A stretch of 9,104 nt of DNA from an uncultured Bacteroidota bacterium (GTDB lineage: Bacteria; Bacteroidota; Bacteroidia; Chitinophagales; Saprospiraceae), in assembly GCA_937926185.1 (NCBI GenBank), contig CALEYM010000817.1, positions 1-9,104 on the forward strand, written 5' to 3'. How positions within the stretch are numbered: position 1 is the first letter of the stretch; every line of letters begins with the position of its first letter. Positions 7,601 to 9,104 of this stretch are shown piece after piece. A model generated the notes under the pieces. That model was not told the DNA's origin and did no database searches. It saw nothing but the letters and a program-made list of their open reading frames with translations. A program made the position numbers and the translations under genes.

Positions 7601-7870
7601 AAAACTCATGTACAGCAGCGGAGAGCCCGTCATATCGGTGCGGATAAATTGCAGATCGGCAGGATTCCACACGATGGGAAACTGATAGATGAGCATTTCC
7701 TGAAATTCCCGCGCGCTGACCGGCAGGCGTACCGTTTCACCGGGAGCAGCGGCAGCCGCGCCGACCTGAAAAAACACACAGCTGGACTGTCCGGCGGCAT
7801 TTGCCCCGAACGACAGCAATAACCCGTACAAGCAGCATTTTAAACAACGGTAAACCACACGCATACCCAT
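4658..7870 (-). CDS. T9SS-secreted modular surface protein: cohesin-like, SprB-like repeats, dockerin-like
   Basis: This 1070-aa secreted multidomain protein begins with a Sec signal peptide (1-26, cleavage near ANA|A). A cohesin-like beta-sandwich follows at about 31-171, with the typical PGETVRLPV opening. Four SprB-like repeats lie at about 195-250, 274-327, 349-401 and 428-492, marked by GG.PPYTY.W or APYTYQWS and the endings Y.VTVTD..GC; the fourth is divergent. A second, weaker cohesin-like module spans about 500-643. A dockerin-like module (734-814) has two canonical EF-hand loops: Asp739/Asp741/Asn743/Asp750 and Asp795/Asn797/Asp799/Asp806. A third cohesin-like module is at about 839-945. 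The C-terminus (996-1070) is a T9SS type A sorting domain, with WPNPANETLRI and a final G.YLLRI.T..G segment. No enzymatic domain is visible, so an adhesin or scaffold role is inferred. The start is 7870, with a second in-frame ATG at 7864. It follows its upstream paralogue by 6 bp, so the pair is one operon. Confidence 0.9.
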   Translation of the reverse strand: MGMRVVYRCLKCCLYGLLLSFGANAAGQSSCVFFQVGAAAAAPGETVRLPVSAREFQEMLIYQFPIVWNPADLQFIRTDMTGSPLLYMSFGATNAAAGQLRCVWYDFDVEGVSVSDDATLFTLEFKVLAGTPGFYPVSLAPQIPGFAFEILQTSGPQLPLLHKVGGVQVGGLPVSDLKLDAFCAQSGFCNTLAGGLNTGVSGGVPPYTYAWAGPNGYTSADAAPANLQAGDYALTVSDQNGQTLIAGASILPVWSGLSAWADSIGLDWCDQASGCALIRTSGGNPPYQWLWPDGANQQSRCDLASGNYAVTVTDASGCSRMVQFYVPGESKLKVETQLTYADCRSGQYGAASVTALNGLAPYTYQWSNGAQSATIDQVTGGKYTVTLTDAAGCQTTTSTEVKDYGTLDWSVHLSARCTGDTLEAPGHVKLNGYDFETRAAYPLTLQWSTGTRDIVAEYRSDSLGGLNFLPNGRYSVTVSDSDGCTAEVSDFADCRLTPPAFTHLNTRFYLDNKTKNGGIDSCIDVRVLDFTNLDTVHFSLDWKYAKFKEVKNFATPVWKTGITAANFKTGNSEMEFSWKAPASQASGLTLFDDSRLFTVCFTKTISNSDRIEFVEGDTPPLVRDKSGKERGFIGKNGHVRFEGTWYYWETVDKLFNLSLPNCEQNGFARIELKPAYNFPYLFLDVKHDGILYDNTDFGKINFAAPGNYYISLASGNNNSSFYAYVPPAFPAGDCVWPGDADNNNAVNHFDLLYAGLAMGQGGPERVPASELWTGQAASDWPFSSPARFVNGKNMDANGDGLVDAADTAAISLNWTKVLNIYQDNPFAASVPLEPAQDGLPLLLQTDTLPVGDPVSLPLLFGLPAHPVENIHGLAFSLVYDPEMLDGEVFFEPLASWLGNPAAGLICMQRNFPGQRRLDVALSRTDSQPAGGQGVIGRIWFSPKSPENNEPPLPLQFYLTHAAAITPSEIWIPLNGPAATVPLKPGPVSHAGTAPDLSGRVSVWPNPANETLRIVSDLVLEMVEIVDAAGRIKTIATGNTLIHINDLPEGPYLLRITTNEGVACKRIVVIR
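4661..4885 (-). other. T9SS type A C-terminal sorting domain
   Basis: Residues 996-1070 show the family signature: PNPA at 1004-1007 followed by an ILV-rich strand, a D..GR turn, the LPEGPYLLRI strand at 1046-1055, and a basic end (KRIVVIR). Such domains direct export across the outer membrane by the Por/T9SS machinery and are normally cleaved as the protein is attached to surface lipopolysaccharide. Confidence 0.88.
5429..5671 (-). other. Dockerin-like module of the 1070-aa protein
   Basis: Residues 734-814 start CVWPGDADNN and end AISLNW. Two 12-residue EF-hand-type loops have Asp/Asn at the calcium positions 1, 3, 5, 9 and 12. The 44 residues between them contain a WTGQAASDW segment that is conserved in the neighbouring paralogue. 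Classical type I dockerins have a shorter linker, so this is a variant form. Calcium binding is inferred from the ligand residues. Confidence 0.75.
6395..7288 (-). repeat. Four SprB-like repeats in the 1070-aa protein
   Basis: These modules of about 53-65 residues are named for the SprB gliding adhesin of Flavobacterium johnsoniae. Approximate DNA spans are 7121-7288, 6890-7051, 6668-6826 and 6395-6589. Each carries a Pro-Tyr or Tyr-Pro turn followed by an aromatic-X-Trp strand, and ends in a Y.(V/L)TV(S/T)D motif; repeats 2 to 4 then have Gly-Cys, while repeat 1 has no Cys there. The copies differ strongly, so they are old and not recent tandem duplications. Such repeats are usual in T9SS-secreted surface proteins. 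Confidence 0.75.
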
Positions 7871-7876
7871 CTTTTT

Positions 7877-9104
7877 TTAGTGTGAAACGGTAAATAATTG
7901 AACGGAAACGCCCCGGTCGGTATAGAGACGGGCAAAATAAACGCCCGGCAGCAGCGCGGCGCAGGAAATCTCCATCGTGATAGTACCATCGCCGTTTTGT
8001 ACAGCCACCGACTGCCCGCCGGCATTCCATATCTCGGCGCGCTCAATACCAGCCATCGGACTGGATATTCGCAGCCGCTCATTGGCCGGGTTGGGGCTCA
8101 GTACGATCCGCCGGCTCCAGGCGGGCTGATCCGCGACGCCGCTGAGCGGCCGGCGAATGATCAGTTCGACCGGCGGGCCGGCGAGCTGACCGCCGTCTTC
8201 TTCCGCGCCTACCGAATGTAGCCCGCTGAAAAACAACAACGTGCGCCGCGTGGTGTCGGCAGGGTCGTTGCCACCGCCGCCCGGCGTTTCTTTGGTAAAA
8301 ATATTGTCTTCGATCACGATGATCATGTCGCCGATCAGGCCGGCCCCGCTCACCGGTTGGCCGTCGGTGCGGGTGATCGCCACGTCGACGCGGCCCTGGG
8401 CCGGGAAATTGCGCTGTACCCAGAGCAGCTCCGTTTCCGGATTGCCCAGCCAGGAGTTGGAGGGTACAAAAAGTACGTTGGTTTGCACTACTTCCGGGTC
8501 GTAGCTGATACTGAAAGCCAGCCCCAGTACGCTGTCCACGGGTGTTGCTGCCGAGCCAAGCGACAGGGGCAGGGTGGCTGTCTGGCCCGGCATCAGGGTA
8601 TCGGGTTTTAGTTTGAACGCCGGAAAAAACGGATATTCCGGACTGTTGAGCGAGGTGGCGAAAGGATCGTCTTTGCCCATGTTCACCACCCGCCCCCAGT
8701 TTTGGGTGATGGCCGCGGTATCCGCGGCATCGATAAAACCGTCGCCGTTGGTATCGATATTTTTAAAATTGACCTGCCGGGCGCCCGTGCTTTGCGACCA
8801 GTCCGAAGCCTCCTGCCCCACCCAGTGGATGTTTGCCGCCGGGCGCAGGGGCCCGGAAGCGCCGAATCCAATCCCCAGATACAACAGATCGTAGTGATTG
8901 ACCGCGTTGTTATCGTCGGCATCGCCCGGCCAGATGCAATCCGACGAGCCTTCCGGCGCCCAGGGAATACGGGCCAGCAGGCGGGAATTCCATTTTCCGG
9001 ATTGATTGGCGGTGATAACGTACACCCCCGTATCGGCAAAGAATAATCCTTCCAGACTGTTTACATCCTCACCGTCGCGCGTATATCCGCCCCACAGGAT
9101 CCGG
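7877..9104 (-). CDS. T9SS-secreted dockerin-like/cohesin-like protein, 3' part only
   Basis: The frame is open to the right edge of the window, so this is the C-terminal 408 residues of a longer protein whose start lies outside. A GTG at 9025 is in frame but internal. Visible parts, numbered from the edge, are a strand-rich end of an unknown domain (1-55) and a dockerin-like module (56-136). The latter has EF-hand loops starting GDADDN and DTNGDG, again 44 residues apart. A cohesin-like module (about 165-266) shares FSISYDPEV, SWLGNPETE and QRNFPAQGRVDVA-type segments with its neighbour. A Gly-rich insert lies near 273-280, and a T9SS sorting domain (329-408) contains SPNPANERLRI. It is paralogous to the downstream 1070-aa protein over this whole length. 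Its TAA is followed by AAAAAG and the next ATG, so the two genes are surely co-transcribed. Function is inferred as a surface adhesin or scaffold component. Confidence 0.9.
   Translation of the reverse strand, partial: RILWGGYTRDGEDVNSLEGLFFADTGVYVITANQSGKWNSRLLARIPWAPEGSSDCIWPGDADDNNAVNHYDLLYLGIGFGASGPLRPAANIHWVGQEASDWSQSTGARQVNFKNIDTNGDGFIDAADTAAITQNWGRVVNMGKDDPFATSLNSPEYPFFPAFKLKPDTLMPGQTATLPLSLGSAATPVDSVLGLAFSISYDPEVVQTNVLFVPSNSWLGNPETELLWVQRNFPAQGRVDVAITRTDGQPVSGAGLIGDMIIVIEDNIFTKETPGGGGNDPADTTRRTLLFFSGLHSVGAEEDGGQLAGPPVELIIRRPLSGVADQPAWSRRIVLSPNPANERLRISSPMAGIERAEIWNAGGQSVAVQNGDGTITMEISCAALLPGVYFARLYTDRGVSVQLFTVSH
7880..8119 (-). other. T9SS type A C-terminal sorting domain of the partial protein
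   Basis: The last 80 residues carry the PNPA motif (translated from about 8084-8095), an EIWNAGG turn and a LLPGVYFARL strand, and end in VQLFTVSH. The pattern is that of the Por secretion tail. Having one on both proteins indicates that the whole operon is surface-directed. Confidence 0.85.
8696..8938 (-). other. Dockerin-like module of the partial upstream protein
   Basis: It begins CIWPGDADDN and ends AITQNW, and aligns without gaps to the module at 5429-5671, including the 44-residue inter-loop insert with its WVGQEASDW segment. Both EF-hand-type loops retain Asp/Asn at calcium positions 1, 3, 5, 9 and 12. Confidence 0.75.

Noticed and set aside
6776..7822. 348-aa open frame on the plus strand
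   Set aside because: It is antisense to the SprB-like repeat region, with low-information composition and no recognisable motif.
9023..9025. GTG as start of the right-edge gene
   Set aside because: The frame stays open to the window edge with domain-like sequence upstream, and no signal peptide follows the GTG.

Overview
The window most likely comes from a GC-rich member of the Bacteroidota, probably the Saprospiria (Lewinella/Haliscomenobacter-like). The evidence is two proteins ending in type IX secretion (T9SS) C-terminal sorting domains, SprB-type repeats, divergent promoters with TAnnTTTG -7 boxes, and A-rich leaders in place of strong Shine-Dalgarno sites. The phylum is well supported; the class is an inference from the domain style.

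Layout, left to right. Positions 1-123 are non-coding and hold two inverted repeats. A minus-strand gene (124-2292) encodes a prolyl oligopeptidase (S9A) with a lipoprotein signal. A 70-bp divergent intergenic region (2293-2362) holds two face-to-face -7 boxes in one 15-bp palindrome. On the plus strand an exported coiled-coil protein of unknown function (2363-3577) is followed 18 bp later by murB (3596-4606), probably in one transcript. A hairpin with an A-run lies in the 51-bp convergent gap. The rest is a minus-strand pair: the 3' part of a large gene that enters from beyond the right edge (7877-9104), then, after 6 bp, a complete 1070-aa gene (4658-7870).

The last two genes are the most interesting part. 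They are paralogous over their C-terminal ~340 residues: a dockerin-like pair of EF-hand loops with an insert of exactly 44 residues in both, then a cohesin-like beta-sandwich, then a T9SS sorting tail. The complete protein also has a cohesin-like module at its N-terminus, another in its middle, and four SprB-like repeats. The two proteins look like co-expressed, secreted, surface-anchored modular adhesin or scaffold proteins. Whether the cohesin-like and dockerin-like modules bind each other is untested. No CRISPR array, tRNA, rRNA or insertion sequence was seen.
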